The translations under genes and the position numbers were made by a program. A DNA stretch of 64,000 nt. It comes from JBHGBM01 sp041946965. GTDB lineage: Bacteria; Acidobacteriota; Terriglobia; Bryobacterales; Bryobacteraceae. The notes below the pieces were generated by a model. It had not been told where the DNA came from. It was given only the letters and a program-made list of their open reading frames with translations, and did not search any database. The first letter of the stretch is position 1; every line of letters begins with the position of its first letter. This document shows, in pieces, positions 42,446 through 52,600 of this stretch. Location: the NCBI GenBank assembly GCA_041946965.1, contig JBHGBM010000007.1:37701-101700 (forward strand). The letters are read 5' to 3'.

Positions 42446-43780
42446 TCAGGCCCGCCGGTCTCCGCTGACTTGTTGCTGCGTTCTGCCGCCGAGCGTGAGA
42501 TCCACGCCGTCGGCGCGCAGCGCGTCCTGGAGTTCGGTCACCTTCAACTCGCGAGGCATGATGCGCCGTTTCACCGCGATCGAGGCAGCCAGGCCCGCCG
42601 CGTGTCCCGTCGCCATGCAGTTCCCCATGCTCTTGCCCGCCGACGCCGCCACGTGCGAGGCCGAGATGCACCGTCCCGCGGTGAGCAGTCCTTCCATCTT
42701 CACGGGCAAAATGGCGCGGTAAGGAACGTCGTGGATCTTCATCTTCTCGTAGCGCACGTAGCCGATATCGAGAAAGCCGCTGCGCCAGGCGATCACGTCG
42801 TCGAATTTCCGGCCGCTCAACGCGTCATCCTCAGTCAACACGTAGACGCCCCTGACACGGCGCGTTTCGCGCACGCCGATCTGCGCGCCCGTGCCGCTGA
42901 GTTCGATGTTGGCGAGCGCCTCGCCGCCGAATTCGCGCATGGCCTGAACCATCTGCACCACCTGCCGCCGGCTCTTGCATTCGGCTTCCGAAAATTGAAA
43001 CGGATCGGTGGTGTCGAACTGCCCCATGTCCCGCGTTCCCGCGTGATTGATGAAGAAACTGTGGCTGCCGGCGACCGGGCTCGGGGACCATCCCGCGGGG
43101 ATCAGGGGATACTTCGCACGCGCGGCTTTGGCGACTTCAGCCATCTTTACTTTGCGCACCTGTTCGCGCGAAACGTTGGTGACATTCAGGCACAGCGTGG
43201 AGGGCGAGAGATTCCCGGTTTCCTTCATCGTCTCGGCGCCGGAAAAGTACGCGATGTCGGCGTCGCCCGTGCAATCGGCCACCACGCGGGCGGCGATGAT
43301 GCCTAGCCCGTTCTTGGTGCTTACCACGACGCCGGTGACGCGGCCACGCTCCACGATCGCATCCACCGCGCGCAGGTGGACCAGGTACTTGCAGCCCGCG
43401 GCGTCGAGCACATCGAGCATCGCCACCTTCAGGTAATCGACGTTGCAGTACAACTGGTGCTGGCCGATGTTGACCGCCTGATCGCCGTATTCGAGGAGCC
43501 GCTGGACCAGCAGTTCGTGGATCTTCGAGCGCGCCTTCCCTTCGGGCCGAACCTGGTTGATCGGCATCCCGACGCACCATGAGGCCACGCCCCCGAAAAA
43601 TCCGTGCGCTTCGATGAGCATCGTGCGCACGCCCGTGCGGGCCGCGGCGGCCGCCGCGCCGAAGCCGGCCGGGCCGCCGCCCACGACCAGCACGTCCGTC
43701 TCCGCCAGCTTGGGAACGCCGGAGCGGGCGAATGCCGCCAGCGCTCCCCCTTTCAATAAATCGCGTCGGGTCTGTTTCAT
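42446..43780 (-). CDS. Tat-exported FAD-dependent oxidoreductase
   Basis: A 444-residue FAD_oxidored-family protein. The leader KQTRRDLLKGGALAAFARSG is a twin-arginine signal. The dinucleotide motif VLVVGGGPAGFGAAAAAART (about 31-50) is at the N-terminus, with MLIEAHGFFGGVASWCVGMP, a sequence often seen at the flavin in this family. ARVVADCTGDADIAYFSGAE and LLTAGRCISASHVAASAGKS, then GNCMATGHAAGLAASIAVKR, complete the FAD site. The group includes enzymes that oxidise hydroxyl groups of glycans or sugars. GGAGG lies seven bases before ATG 43780. It is the first gene of a two-gene operon with the enolase-superfamily enzyme. Confidence 0.9.
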   Translation of the reverse strand: MKQTRRDLLKGGALAAFARSGVPKLAETDVLVVGGGPAGFGAAAAAARTGVRTMLIEAHGFFGGVASWCVGMPINQVRPEGKARSKIHELLVQRLLEYGDQAVNIGQHQLYCNVDYLKVAMLDVLDAAGCKYLVHLRAVDAIVERGRVTGVVVSTKNGLGIIAARVVADCTGDADIAYFSGAETMKETGNLSPSTLCLNVTNVSREQVRKVKMAEVAKAARAKYPLIPAGWSPSPVAGSHSFFINHAGTRDMGQFDTTDPFQFSEAECKSRRQVVQMVQAMREFGGEALANIELSGTGAQIGVRETRRVRGVYVLTEDDALSGRKFDDVIAWRSGFLDIGYVRYEKMKIHDVPYRAILPVKMEGLLTAGRCISASHVAASAGKSMGNCMATGHAAGLAASIAVKRRIMPRELKVTELQDALRADGVDLTLGGRTQQQVSGDRRA

Positions 43781-43829
43781 CGCTTGCCTCCGCTTCAACA
43801 CCGGTGTAATGATTTTACGCGAGGAGATT

Positions 43830-44495
43830 ATGACACGCTCAGTATTGCTGTGGATGCTCATGCCCGTGGTTTGCGCCCAGACGCCCCCAGCCGCGAAGCC
43901 CGGCATCGAAATCGACCCCACGGCTTTCGTTCATGCCACCGCGATTCTGGAGGGCAAGATCCGTATCGGCCCGTATACCTATATCGACGCCGGTTCGATT
44001 CTGACGGGCAACATCACCGTCGGGCACCACACCCTGATCCGCTGCAACGTCACCATGCGCGGCCGGATCAAAGTCGGCAACTACACGCACATCTACGACA
44101 ACGTGAACATCGAGGGCGGCCGCCCGGCCGGGCCCACCGGAGGTTCGCTCGCGGAAACGGCCGACCAGGCGATCATCGGCGACCATTGCTGGATCAATCA
44201 CGGGGCCACCATGCACGGCACGCAGATCGCCGACGGCGGCGCCGTGGGCATCAACTCGTCCTGCGATTACAACACCCGCATCGGGAAGAACGCCGTGCTG
44301 GCAAACGGAAGCGCGACATCGGTGAATCAGGTCATCCCTGACGCCGGCTTCGCGCAGGGCGTCCCGGCGGTGGTCAAGAGGAAGGGTCTTACCGAAGCGC
44401 AGCGCGCCGCGTATTTCGGCGTTTCGCCGCTGGCCTGGACGCAATATGAGGGCGACCGCCAGGAGGCGAACGCCAGGAAACGCATGGGCCGCTAA
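43830..44495 (+). CDS. secreted left-handed beta-helix (gamma-carbonic-anhydrase-like) protein
   Basis: A 221-residue hexapeptide-repeat protein. A signal peptide (SVLLWMLMPVVCAQTPPA) is followed by repeats of the [LIV]GxxxxI type: KIRIGPYTYIDAGSILTGNI, TVGHHTLIRCNVTMRGRIKV and GNYTHIYDNVNIEGG. A second block follows with IIGDHCWINHGATMHGTQIA and DGGAVGINSSCDYNTRIGKN. Spaced His residues could bind zinc as in gamma carbonic anhydrases, but acyl- or acetyltransferase relatives are possible. The last 45 residues are helical. ATG at 43830 is used; a GAGGAG is only three bases before it, and ATG at 43809 in frame is an alternative. Divergent from the FAD-oxidoreductase gene. Confidence 0.78.
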   Translation: MTRSVLLWMLMPVVCAQTPPAAKPGIEIDPTAFVHATAILEGKIRIGPYTYIDAGSILTGNITVGHHTLIRCNVTMRGRIKVGNYTHIYDNVNIEGGRPAGPTGGSLAETADQAIIGDHCWINHGATMHGTQIADGGAVGINSSCDYNTRIGKNAVLANGSATSVNQVIPDAGFAQGVPAVVKRKGLTEAQRAAYFGVSPLAWTQYEGDRQEANARKRMGR

Positions 44496-44499
44496 GCGC

Positions 44500-45675
44500 T
44501 CAGGACACGCGGTACTTCTTCACGATCTCCGGGTCGGGGTCGATGCCCAACCCCGGCTTGCGCGGCGCCTCGATGTAGCCGTCCTTGACGGGGAACAGCG
44601 GCAACGCAAGATTGTACCGGCTCTCCACCGCCGGGTATGTCTCCATGATGATGCCGTTCGGCGCCGATGCCAGCAGATGCACCGCCATGTGCGGGTTGCC
44701 GTGCGGCGACACCGGAATGTGATACGCGGAGGCGAGGTTCGCGATCTTCCTTCCCTCGGAAATGCCGCCGGCCAGCACGGTGTCGCATTGCAGGATATCC
44801 ACGGCGCCGGCCTGGATCAGGTCGCGGGCGCCCCAACGCGTGAATTCGTTCTCGCCCGAGGCAATGGGGATCGAAAGCGCCCGCCGCACCTGGGCCGAAC
44901 CGGCGAAATCATCCGCTTCAACGGGCTCCTCGAACCAAAACGGGTCGTACTTCTCCACCTTGTGCCCGAACCGTATGGCCTCGAATGCCTGCCAGCGGTT
45001 GTTGGCGTCGATCATCAGGTCGATCTTGGGGCCAACAGCCTCGCGCACCGCCCGCACGCGCTCCGCGTCCAGCTCCATCGATTCGCCGCCGACCTTCATC
45101 TTCACCGCGCGAAAACCCTCGGCGACGTAGCCCTCCATCTCCTTCACCAGCTCGCGGACGCCCTTGCCCTCCTCGTAATAGCCGCCCGCCGCGTACACGC
45201 GGATCTTCCCGGAGAAAACGCCCAGCACTTCGCACACCGGCTTGTTGAGCGCCTTGCCGATAATGTCCCAGAGCGCGATGTCCACCGAACCCATGGCGGA
45301 AATGTAGAGCCCTTTGGCCACGGGCTTGCGATTGAACCGGTACATGCGGTCCCAGATCGCTTCGATGTGGAACGGGTTCATGCCCTTGATGCGCGGCAGA
45401 AGTTGGCTGGTGATGATCTCGCTAGACCCGGCGGGAATGCTGCGGCCGACGATCCCGGCATCCGTGTAAAGCTCCATTTGCGTCATGCCGGGCGCGCCGC
45501 CGCCGCTCTCGATGGTGGCGTTGCGCTTGCGCGGCGTCCGCCCCGGAAAGCGGAGGCGCAGAAAGCGTATCTCGGTGATCTTGACCGGCGGAGGGCTGGC
45601 CGGCAGCGCGGCGGCGGGAAAGGCCAGCGCGGCGGAAGCGCCAAGCCCCTGGCGGATGAAATTGCGGCGGTTCAT
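44500..45675 (-). CDS. Tat-exported enolase-superfamily enzyme (second copy type)
   Basis: A 391-residue mandelate-racemase/muconate-lactonizing enzyme with a twin-arginine leader (MNRRNFIRQGLGASAALAFP). PVKITEIRFLRLRFPGR starts the capping domain. GFRAVKMKVGGESMELDAER contains the KxK base. LMIDANNRWQAFEAI (Asp), PFWFEEPVEADDFAG (Glu) and IASGENEFTRWGARDLI (Glu) bind the metal. IPVSPHGNPHMAVHLLASAP supplies the opposite-face His. Residues fit acid-sugar dehydratases of the family. The minus strand has TATACT at 45685-45690, nine bases before the ATG, with no clear Shine-Dalgarno, suggesting a leaderless message. It is divergent from the glycosidase-like gene at 45731. Confidence 0.88.
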   Translation of the reverse strand: MNRRNFIRQGLGASAALAFPAAALPASPPPVKITEIRFLRLRFPGRTPRKRNATIESGGGAPGMTQMELYTDAGIVGRSIPAGSSEIITSQLLPRIKGMNPFHIEAIWDRMYRFNRKPVAKGLYISAMGSVDIALWDIIGKALNKPVCEVLGVFSGKIRVYAAGGYYEEGKGVRELVKEMEGYVAEGFRAVKMKVGGESMELDAERVRAVREAVGPKIDLMIDANNRWQAFEAIRFGHKVEKYDPFWFEEPVEADDFAGSAQVRRALSIPIASGENEFTRWGARDLIQAGAVDILQCDTVLAGGISEGRKIANLASAYHIPVSPHGNPHMAVHLLASAPNGIIMETYPAVESRYNLALPLFPVKDGYIEAPRKPGLGIDPDPEIVKKYRVS

Positions 45676-45684
45676 GGTGCAGAC

Positions 45685-45690
45685 AGTATA
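45685..45690 (-). promoter_or_regulatory. -10 element, leaderless start of the enolase-superfamily gene
   Basis: TATACT on the minus strand ends nine bases before ATG 45675. Transcription would begin at or within two to three bases of the start codon. A convincing -35 box was not found. Confidence 0.4.
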
Positions 45691-45730
45691 CCGGGAATGC
45701 GCATTCTGTTGTACAAGAGTAGAAACGTCA

Positions 45731-48262
45731 ATGCGCTCTCTATTCGCTTTGGCCCTCTCCGCGTCCGCCTGCATGGCGGCGCCGCGCGTCGCGCTGGTTG
45801 TCGACGGCCGGCTGGACGCCCCGGCCGCGTACGGCCTCGAACGGCTCGGCGAAAGCCTCCGCGCCAGGGGCGTCCCGGTCGAGCGCGGCGGCTCCAACGC
45901 CGATCTTGCCGTGCTGGCCGGCCTGGCTTCGGCGCCGCGCGTGGCCGCCGCCCTCAGGGCCGCCGGGACGCCGCTGCCCGCGGGCCCACAGGCGCTCGCC
46001 GTGCGCCGCACGAAATTTCAGGGAAAGCCCGCCATCCTGCTGTGCGGCTCCGACGCCCGCGGCCTCATGTACGCCGCGCTGGACACCGCCGCCCGCGTCT
46101 CCTGGCCGGGCAACCCCGGCGACCCGTTCGCCTACGTCCGCGACGCGAGCGAGAAGCCCTACCTGCTGGAGCGCGGAATTTCGATGTACACCATGCAGCG
46201 TGCCTGGTTCGAGAGCCGCCTCTACGACGAGCAGTACTGGAAGCGCTATTTCGACCTGCTGGCCCGCAGCCGAATCAACGCCTTCGTGGTGATCTTCGGC
46301 TACGAAAACGGCGGCTTCATGGCCCCGCCGTACCCCTACTTCTTCGACGTGCCCTCGCATCCCGAGGTTCGCCTCTCCGGAATCACGCGGGAGCAGCAGG
46401 CGCGAAACACCGCCGCCCTCCACGCCATGATCCGCACCGCGCACGAGCGCGGCATCGAAGTGATCCCCGCCATTTGGGACCACATCTACCGCGGCGGCGT
46501 CCAGGGCGGCGGCATCGCGGGCGCCTCCGAACGCGCGGGCAAGGACGTGCCCGGCCTCGTGGTGGGACTGACCGCGGAGAACCTGGCGGCTTACACCAAA
46601 GACGCCCTGCGGCGCTTCCTCGAAGTGTTTCCCGAAATCGACGGGCTGGAGTTCCGCATGCATGGCGAGTCCGGCTTGAAGCGCGAGGAGATGCCCGGTT
46701 TCTGGCACGAAGTGTTCACCATGCTGGCGAAGTTCAAGCCCGGACTGCGGGTCACGCTGCGCGCGAAAGAACTGCCGGACGCGATCATCGACGACGCGTT
46801 GAACCAGGGTCTCAATGCCCGCATCGAGACGAAGTACTGGATGGAGCAGATGGGGATGCCCTTCCACCCCACGCACATCAACCGCCAGAACCAGCGCGAC
46901 CGGCGCCACGGATACGCCGATCTGCTGCGCTATCCCCAGCGCTACCGCGTGCACTGGCGCCTATGGAGCGGCGGCGCCGCCAGGCTGCTTCTGTGGGCCG
47001 ACCCCGAGTACGTGCGCCGCTTCGCCGAAAGCGCGCGGCTCTACGACGGCAACAGCTTCGACGTGAATGAGATGCTGGCCACCAAGATGCTGGGCGAGCC
47101 GCACGACAAGCCGCCGCTGCCCGTTCTGAACTCCGCTTACCGCTACTACGATTACGAGTTCGAGCGCTACTGGCACTTCTACCAGGTGTGGGGGCGCGTC
47201 AGTTACAATCCCGAGGTCTCGCCGGAGATCTGGGAGCGTGAGTTCGAACGGCGCTTCGGCGCGGCCGGCCGCCCGCTCATGAGCGGCCTGCACACCGCAA
47301 GCCGCATTCTGCCCCGCATCGTCGCATCGAGTTACCGCTACCAGCTCTTTCCCACCACCAGAGGCTGGGCGGAAATGATGCGCCAGGAAGATCTCCCGAA
47401 GTTCGCCGATCTGGAAGGCACCGATATCGAGCAGTTCATGAACCCCCGCGACGCCGCCCGTGCCGCGATCTCGGGGACGGTTACCTCGAAGCGGCGGCCG
47501 GAAGAAACCAGCCGGTGGTTCTCGCAGACCGCGGATGCGGTGCTCAACTGCGTTCGCGAGGCGGAATCGGCGGGCGCCGCCGGAAACGAGGCGCGCTCCA
47601 CTATCGCCGACCTGCGCATTCTCGCCTCGCTCGCGAAGTATTACGCGGCGCGCCTGCCGGCCGCGGTGAGTTACAACATCTTCCGCGAGACCGGCGACTG
47701 GGCCGCCTTCGACACGGCCATCGCGCGGGAGCGTGACGCCGTTGCGGCATGGTCCGGGATGGTGACGGCGGCGGGCGACGTGTACTCGAAGGACCTCGCC
47801 TTCGGAGTTCATCGCGTGGGCTTCCCGCGCCATTGGAGCGAAGAACTCGGAAAGCTGCAACAGGGTCTGGAGCAGTTGATCAAGCAGCGGAGCGAAGGGC
47901 CGGCCGCGCAACCCAAACCCGCCGCACAGGCGCCGCAAGCCGAGCCGCCGCGCGTGCAATTGGAGCCGCCCGGAACGGCGCGCGCGGGCCAGGACCTGCG
48001 CATCGCGGCGCGGGTGCAAAGCGCCCGGGGCATCGCATCCGTGCGCCTGCGCTACCGCCACCTCACGCAGTTCGAGGATTACCAGACCGTCGAAATGGCG
48101 CCCGAAAACGGGCTGTATGCGGCGCGGATTCCCGGCGCGTTTATCACGCCGGAGTGGGACCTGGTGTACTTCGTCGAGGCCATCGACGCGCAGGGCAACG
48201 GCCGCAATTACCCCGACCTGGAAACGAGCGCGCCGTATGTGATCGTGCCCGTATCGCGCTAA
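45731..48262 (+). CDS. secreted glycoside-hydrolase-like TIM-barrel protein
   Basis: An 843-residue exported protein. A signal peptide (RSLFALALSASACMAAPR) leads into an alpha/beta domain like the N-terminal domain of GH20/GH67 enzymes (LDAPAAYGLERLGESLRARG to GLMYAALDTAARV, about 27-130). A TIM barrel follows (YLLERGISMYTMQRAWFESR, NAFVVIFGYENGGF, IEVIPAIWDHIYRGGV, FPEIDGLEFRMHGESG, about 150-420). A long helical region (about 480-740), a Gln/Ala/Pro linker and a beta-sandwich end (about 750-843, VRLRYRHLTQFEDYQTVEMA) complete it. The HGESGL and EFRMHGE segments hold candidate acids. No exact family was identified. It is followed after 10 bases by a sulfatase, suggesting one operon. Confidence 0.72.
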   Translation: MRSLFALALSASACMAAPRVALVVDGRLDAPAAYGLERLGESLRARGVPVERGGSNADLAVLAGLASAPRVAAALRAAGTPLPAGPQALAVRRTKFQGKPAILLCGSDARGLMYAALDTAARVSWPGNPGDPFAYVRDASEKPYLLERGISMYTMQRAWFESRLYDEQYWKRYFDLLARSRINAFVVIFGYENGGFMAPPYPYFFDVPSHPEVRLSGITREQQARNTAALHAMIRTAHERGIEVIPAIWDHIYRGGVQGGGIAGASERAGKDVPGLVVGLTAENLAAYTKDALRRFLEVFPEIDGLEFRMHGESGLKREEMPGFWHEVFTMLAKFKPGLRVTLRAKELPDAIIDDALNQGLNARIETKYWMEQMGMPFHPTHINRQNQRDRRHGYADLLRYPQRYRVHWRLWSGGAARLLLWADPEYVRRFAESARLYDGNSFDVNEMLATKMLGEPHDKPPLPVLNSAYRYYDYEFERYWHFYQVWGRVSYNPEVSPEIWEREFERRFGAAGRPLMSGLHTASRILPRIVASSYRYQLFPTTRGWAEMMRQEDLPKFADLEGTDIEQFMNPRDAARAAISGTVTSKRRPEETSRWFSQTADAVLNCVREAESAGAAGNEARSTIADLRILASLAKYYAARLPAAVSYNIFRETGDWAAFDTAIARERDAVAAWSGMVTAAGDVYSKDLAFGVHRVGFPRHWSEELGKLQQGLEQLIKQRSEGPAAQPKPAAQAPQAEPPRVQLEPPGTARAGQDLRIAARVQSARGIASVRLRYRHLTQFEDYQTVEMAPENGLYAARIPGAFITPEWDLVYFVEAIDAQGNGRNYPDLETSAPYVIVPVSR

Positions 48263-48272
48263 ACTGCTACCG

Positions 48273-49637
48273 ATGAACCGCCGCCAGTTTCTCTGCTCGA
48301 TGGCCGCGCTGGCGCCCGCGCAGCGCAGACCGCTCCCGAACATCGTGCTCATCTACGCCGACGATCTCGGCTTCGGCGATCTCGGCTGCTACGGGCATCC
48401 CACCATCCGGACGCCGAACCTGGACCGGCTGGCGGCCGAGGGCAGCCGCTTCACGCAGTTCTATTCCGCCGCCCCGCTTTGCTCTCCGAGCCGCGCCGCG
48501 CTGATGACGGGCCGCTATCCCGTCCGCAGCGGCATCAACTTCGTGCTGTTCCCCGATTCCGAAGGCGGCCTGCCGGATTCCGAGGTGACCATCCCGGAGA
48601 TCCTGAAGAAGCGCGGCTACGCCACGGGAATGGTCGGCAAGTGGCACCTCGGCCACCTGCCGAAGTACCTTCCCACGCGCCACGGGTTCGACTCGTATTT
48701 CGGCATTCCCTACTCCAACGACATGAGCCTCAAGACCAACCCGATCTACGAGGAGATCAACCGGGAGGTGGGAAGGACCCGGCCCGCGTCGGTTCTCGAG
48801 CGCTACCGCGCGCTGCCCGGCATCCCGCTCATGCGCGGCGAAGAAGTCATCGAGACGGAGCCGGACCAATCGCAACTCACGCCGCGGTACACGGCGGAAG
48901 CCAACGGTTTCATCCGCAAGTCCGCCGCGAGCGGCCGGCCGTTCTTCATGTACTTCGCGCACACATTTCCCCACGTGCCCCTGGCCGCCAGCGAGCGGTT
49001 CCGCGGACGCAGCCGCCGCGGCCTCTACGGCGACGCGGTGGAGGAACTCGACTGGTCCGTGGGCGAGGTGATGAAGACGCTGGCCGAGTTGAAGCTGGAA
49101 GAGAACACGCTGGTGCTGTTCAGCTCGGATAACGGCGGCGCCGTGGCCCTCGGCCGCCACGGAGGATCGAACGGCGCGCTGCGCGAGGGCAAGGCCACCA
49201 CCTGGGAAGGCGGCATGCGAGAGCCGTTCATCGCGCGGTGGAAAGGCAGGATCGCGCCGGGACAGGTCTCGACCGACGTGGCATCCACCCTGGACATTCT
49301 GCCCACGCTGGCCAGATTGACCGGCGCCGGAACGCCGCAGGGCGTCACGCTCGACGGCGCCGACCTCGCCCCGCTTCTCTGGGAAGGCAAGGGGCGCCCG
49401 CAGCCGGATTTCTTCTATTACAACGCGGGCCGCCTGCGCGCCGTGCGGCGCGGGCCCTGGAAGGCGCACATCACGGGCGGCCCAAAGCAGCCGGAGCGCA
49501 CCGAGCTCTACAACGTGGAAACCGACATCGCCGAGCGCTTCAATGTGGCCGAGCAGAATCCGCGGATTCTGGCCGAGCTCCAGGAGGCCATGCAGCGGCA
49601 CCAGGCCAGCTTCACGCCGGCTCCCACCCAGAAGTGA
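48273..49637 (+). CDS. exported arylsulfatase-type sulfatase
   Basis: A 454-residue arylsulfatase. A short leader MNRRQFLCSMAALAPAQ has twin Arg. The metal strand is NIVLIYADDLGFGDLGCYG (classic DD form). The formylglycine signature is CSPSRAALMTGRYPVRSGI with Cys70. GMVGKWHLGHLPKYLPTRHG, FMYFAHTFPHVPLAASERFR, LFSSDNGGAVALGRHGGSNG and ALREGKATTWEGGMREPFIA are typical. It begins ten bases after the glycosidase-like gene; TAAACT at 48260-48265 lies seven bases before ATG and could serve as a leaderless -10. Convergent with the TonB-dependent receptor gene, with seven bases between stops. Likely desulfates a glycan handled by the preceding enzyme (inference). Confidence 0.94.
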   Translation: MNRRQFLCSMAALAPAQRRPLPNIVLIYADDLGFGDLGCYGHPTIRTPNLDRLAAEGSRFTQFYSAAPLCSPSRAALMTGRYPVRSGINFVLFPDSEGGLPDSEVTIPEILKKRGYATGMVGKWHLGHLPKYLPTRHGFDSYFGIPYSNDMSLKTNPIYEEINREVGRTRPASVLERYRALPGIPLMRGEEVIETEPDQSQLTPRYTAEANGFIRKSAASGRPFFMYFAHTFPHVPLAASERFRGRSRRGLYGDAVEELDWSVGEVMKTLAELKLEENTLVLFSSDNGGAVALGRHGGSNGALREGKATTWEGGMREPFIARWKGRIAPGQVSTDVASTLDILPTLARLTGAGTPQGVTLDGADLAPLLWEGKGRPQPDFFYYNAGRLRAVRRGPWKAHITGGPKQPERTELYNVETDIAERFNVAEQNPRILAELQEAMQRHQASFTPAPTQK

Positions 49638-49644
49638 TCGCGGC

Positions 49645-52600
49645 TCAGAACTCGATCCGCAGGTTCAATTGAATCAGGCGGCCGGCGCCGTTCTGGCTGG
49701 TCACCTTGCCGAAGTTCTTCGCCGCCGGGTTGGTGACCGGTGTGCCGAAGTTGGTGTGATTGGCGGCGTTCAGCAGGTCGATGGAGAGCGCCGTCTTGAC
49801 CCGTTCGCGGATCTCGAAGTTGCGCATCACCTTCACGTCCCAGAGGCGCAGCCCGTCCGCGCGGATATCGTCAAAACCGGCAGGGAAGACGCGCTTCTGG
49901 AAATTGGCGATCTGCATGTTCGAGCGGCCCTCGAACCCCGTGAAGCCCGCCGGAATCGCGCCCGGCCCCGTGTAGATCAGGCCCGCATCGAACCATGTGT
50001 GGATGTCGCGCGCGTGCGCCTCCTCGTGGTTCAGCAGCTTCGGAAGGTCCTTGATGTCGCCGTAGTAGAACACGTTGCCGAAGCCCAGCGGCGGGCCTTC
50101 CTGATACTGATACACCCAGCTCACCTGCCAGCCTCCCGCGAGATGGCGGCCGATGCCCTGTTTCAGGAACGGCTTGCCCTTGCCGAACGGCAACTGGTAG
50201 ATGGCGCTCCACACCACGCGGTGGCGGCGCACATCGTCATTCGGGCGCCACGAAGGATTGGCGTCGAACTCGTTGAAGTAATAGTCCTGCGCCTCGCTGT
50301 GCGCGTTGGTGTACATCACCGAGCTTTGCAGCCCATGCGAAAAGCGCTTCTCGAACTGCACCTGCGCGTCGTGGTAAGTCGTGCGGCCGCGGATATCGGC
50401 GAAGCTGTAACCTTCACGCACGCCGCTCACGCCGCCCAGGTGCGGGTAGGCGCGCAGTAAAGTGTGCTTGCGCACGCTGGTGTTGGTGTACAACCCCATG
50501 GAGCTGAGCCAGCGGTAAAGCGCCGGATCGCTCTGCTGCAACGCCGCCAGGTTCCTGATGTTGAACGGATTCGGCACATTCTGGTTCAGGTCGTTTTCCG
50601 CCGCCGTGTTGCGCGCATTGCCGTCCACCCAGTACTGCTCCGGCAGGTAGCTCAGGCTCTGGAGGAGCGGGATGCGCGCGAACGAGCCGTTGTAGGAAAC
50701 CTCGAGCACCATGGTGCGGCTGAGCTGGCGCTGCACGCCCACGCGCCAGCGCTGCTGCCACGCCGGGCTGTAATCCCGCGGATAGGAAGTGAACCCGCTT
50801 CCGGAAAGAATCGCGCCGCCCAGCGCGTTGCCCACCGGCACTTCGAAGCGTGTGCCGTCCGGGCGCACGGGCCATGGGTCGCGCAGCGGGTTGCTGGCCG
50901 AACTCAGATTGGCGGCGGATCCGACGCCGCAGCAGAACGTGAGGCCGAGGTCGGTGCTGACCGGCGTGATGGTGGACTGGCTGTAGCCCGCCTGGCTGGC
51001 GCGCTGCCGGTTCACGTTCAGAGTGTCGTAGTACCAGCCGTAGCCGCCGCGCAGCACGGTCCTGGAATCCAACTGGTACACGGCCCCCAGGCGCGGGAGG
51101 AAATGGTGCGTTCCGTCAGTAAAGGTGTTGGGGCCGTTGACGCCCAGGTAGCGTGTGCCGCCCAGCACGCGGAACTGCGAGGCGGGCAGCTCCTTCAGCG
51201 GGTTCGCCGCGTAGGCGGCCATCACCATGTCCGTGTACGGCATCTTCATATCGCGATAAAACTCGCCGCTGATGCCGCGGTTGTAACGTTCGGTAATGCC
51301 GCCCTCGCGTTCGTAACGGAGCCCGAAACTCAGGCGGAAACGGCTGCCCAGGCGCCAGTCGTCCTGTACGTACAACGCGCGGTTCCGGGTAGACCAGTAA
51401 GCCGAATCGTTGGCGGGGAAGAGCAACTGGTTGGGCGTGCCCATGCGGAACGCCGCCCATTCCAGCCCGTGGTGCGAGGCCGTGGTGGTGTTGTCCGCCG
51501 CGCGCATGAAGGAGTTGTTGAAAGTAACACGCCCTGACGAGAACCCCGGGCTGTTGTAAGTGAACCAGTACCGCCGCTCCTGCCATCCGTAGCGCAGCGA
51601 GTGGTTCCCCCGGACGCTGGTCATGGACGCTTTCACCTCGCCTACCGCGCCGCGCTCCGGAATGCCCGGGTAGACGGCGCCGAGGCTGCGGATGCTCTGA
51701 AACACCAGCCCCGTGAGCTGGTGAAATTCACCTGCCCGGTCGTCGATGTACGCGGGCAGCCCCAGGTCCGTGGCGCGATACTTGGTGCGCGCGGGCACGT
51801 TCGCCCCTTCGCTGAAGCGGGTGTAGCTGGCGCCGAAATCCAAAAGGTTTGAGGCTCCGATGGACCAGATGTAGTTTCCCCCGCCCCCTTTGTTGATGCG
51901 GATCTTTCCGGAAGCCATCAGGCCCGGATCGGTTTCGTAAGTCCAGTCCTCGGCGTTGTAATGATGATCGTTCCAATACCAGCGGAAGAAGACCCGGTGG
52001 CGGTCGGAGATATTGTAATCGTAGCGGTTCACGAAAGACTTGAAGCGCTGGTTTACGGGGATGCGGGCGGCGATGTAGTTATTGATGCCTTCCGGCGTCA
52101 CCACGCCGGCCGGATCGTTCGGAATCGGAAAGAGCTTCTCGTAGGGCGCGTACATCGGGTTCAGAACCGGAACGCCCTTGTTGCCCGGAAAGGGCGTGCG
52201 CAACACGCGTCCGCCCGCGGACCGCGCCGAGCGCGGGTCGTACACGGTGTAGCGCGGCGCGTCCACCGCCAGCAGGTCCGAAAAGTCGCCCTGCCGCCAT
52301 GACATCCGCGGAACCGTGTGCAGCAGGTTGTTCTTGTCGGTGCTGTCCAGCCGGATGCCGTTGAAGTTGAAGAAGAAGAACAGCTTGTCCTTGCCGTGGT
52401 ACACCTTGGGCAGCACCACCGGGCCGCCTATGGTGACACCGTAATTGTTGGACCGGCCGGAATTCTGCTTGGGGGTGTCCGGAGAAATCAGCCCGCGCCG
52501 CACCTGGTCTTCGTAGGCCAGCCGCGTGAAGTGCGTCATCGCATTCCAGCGCTGCTGCCAGTGCTGGTCATAAAGCGAGCCGTGGAAGGCGTTGGTGCCG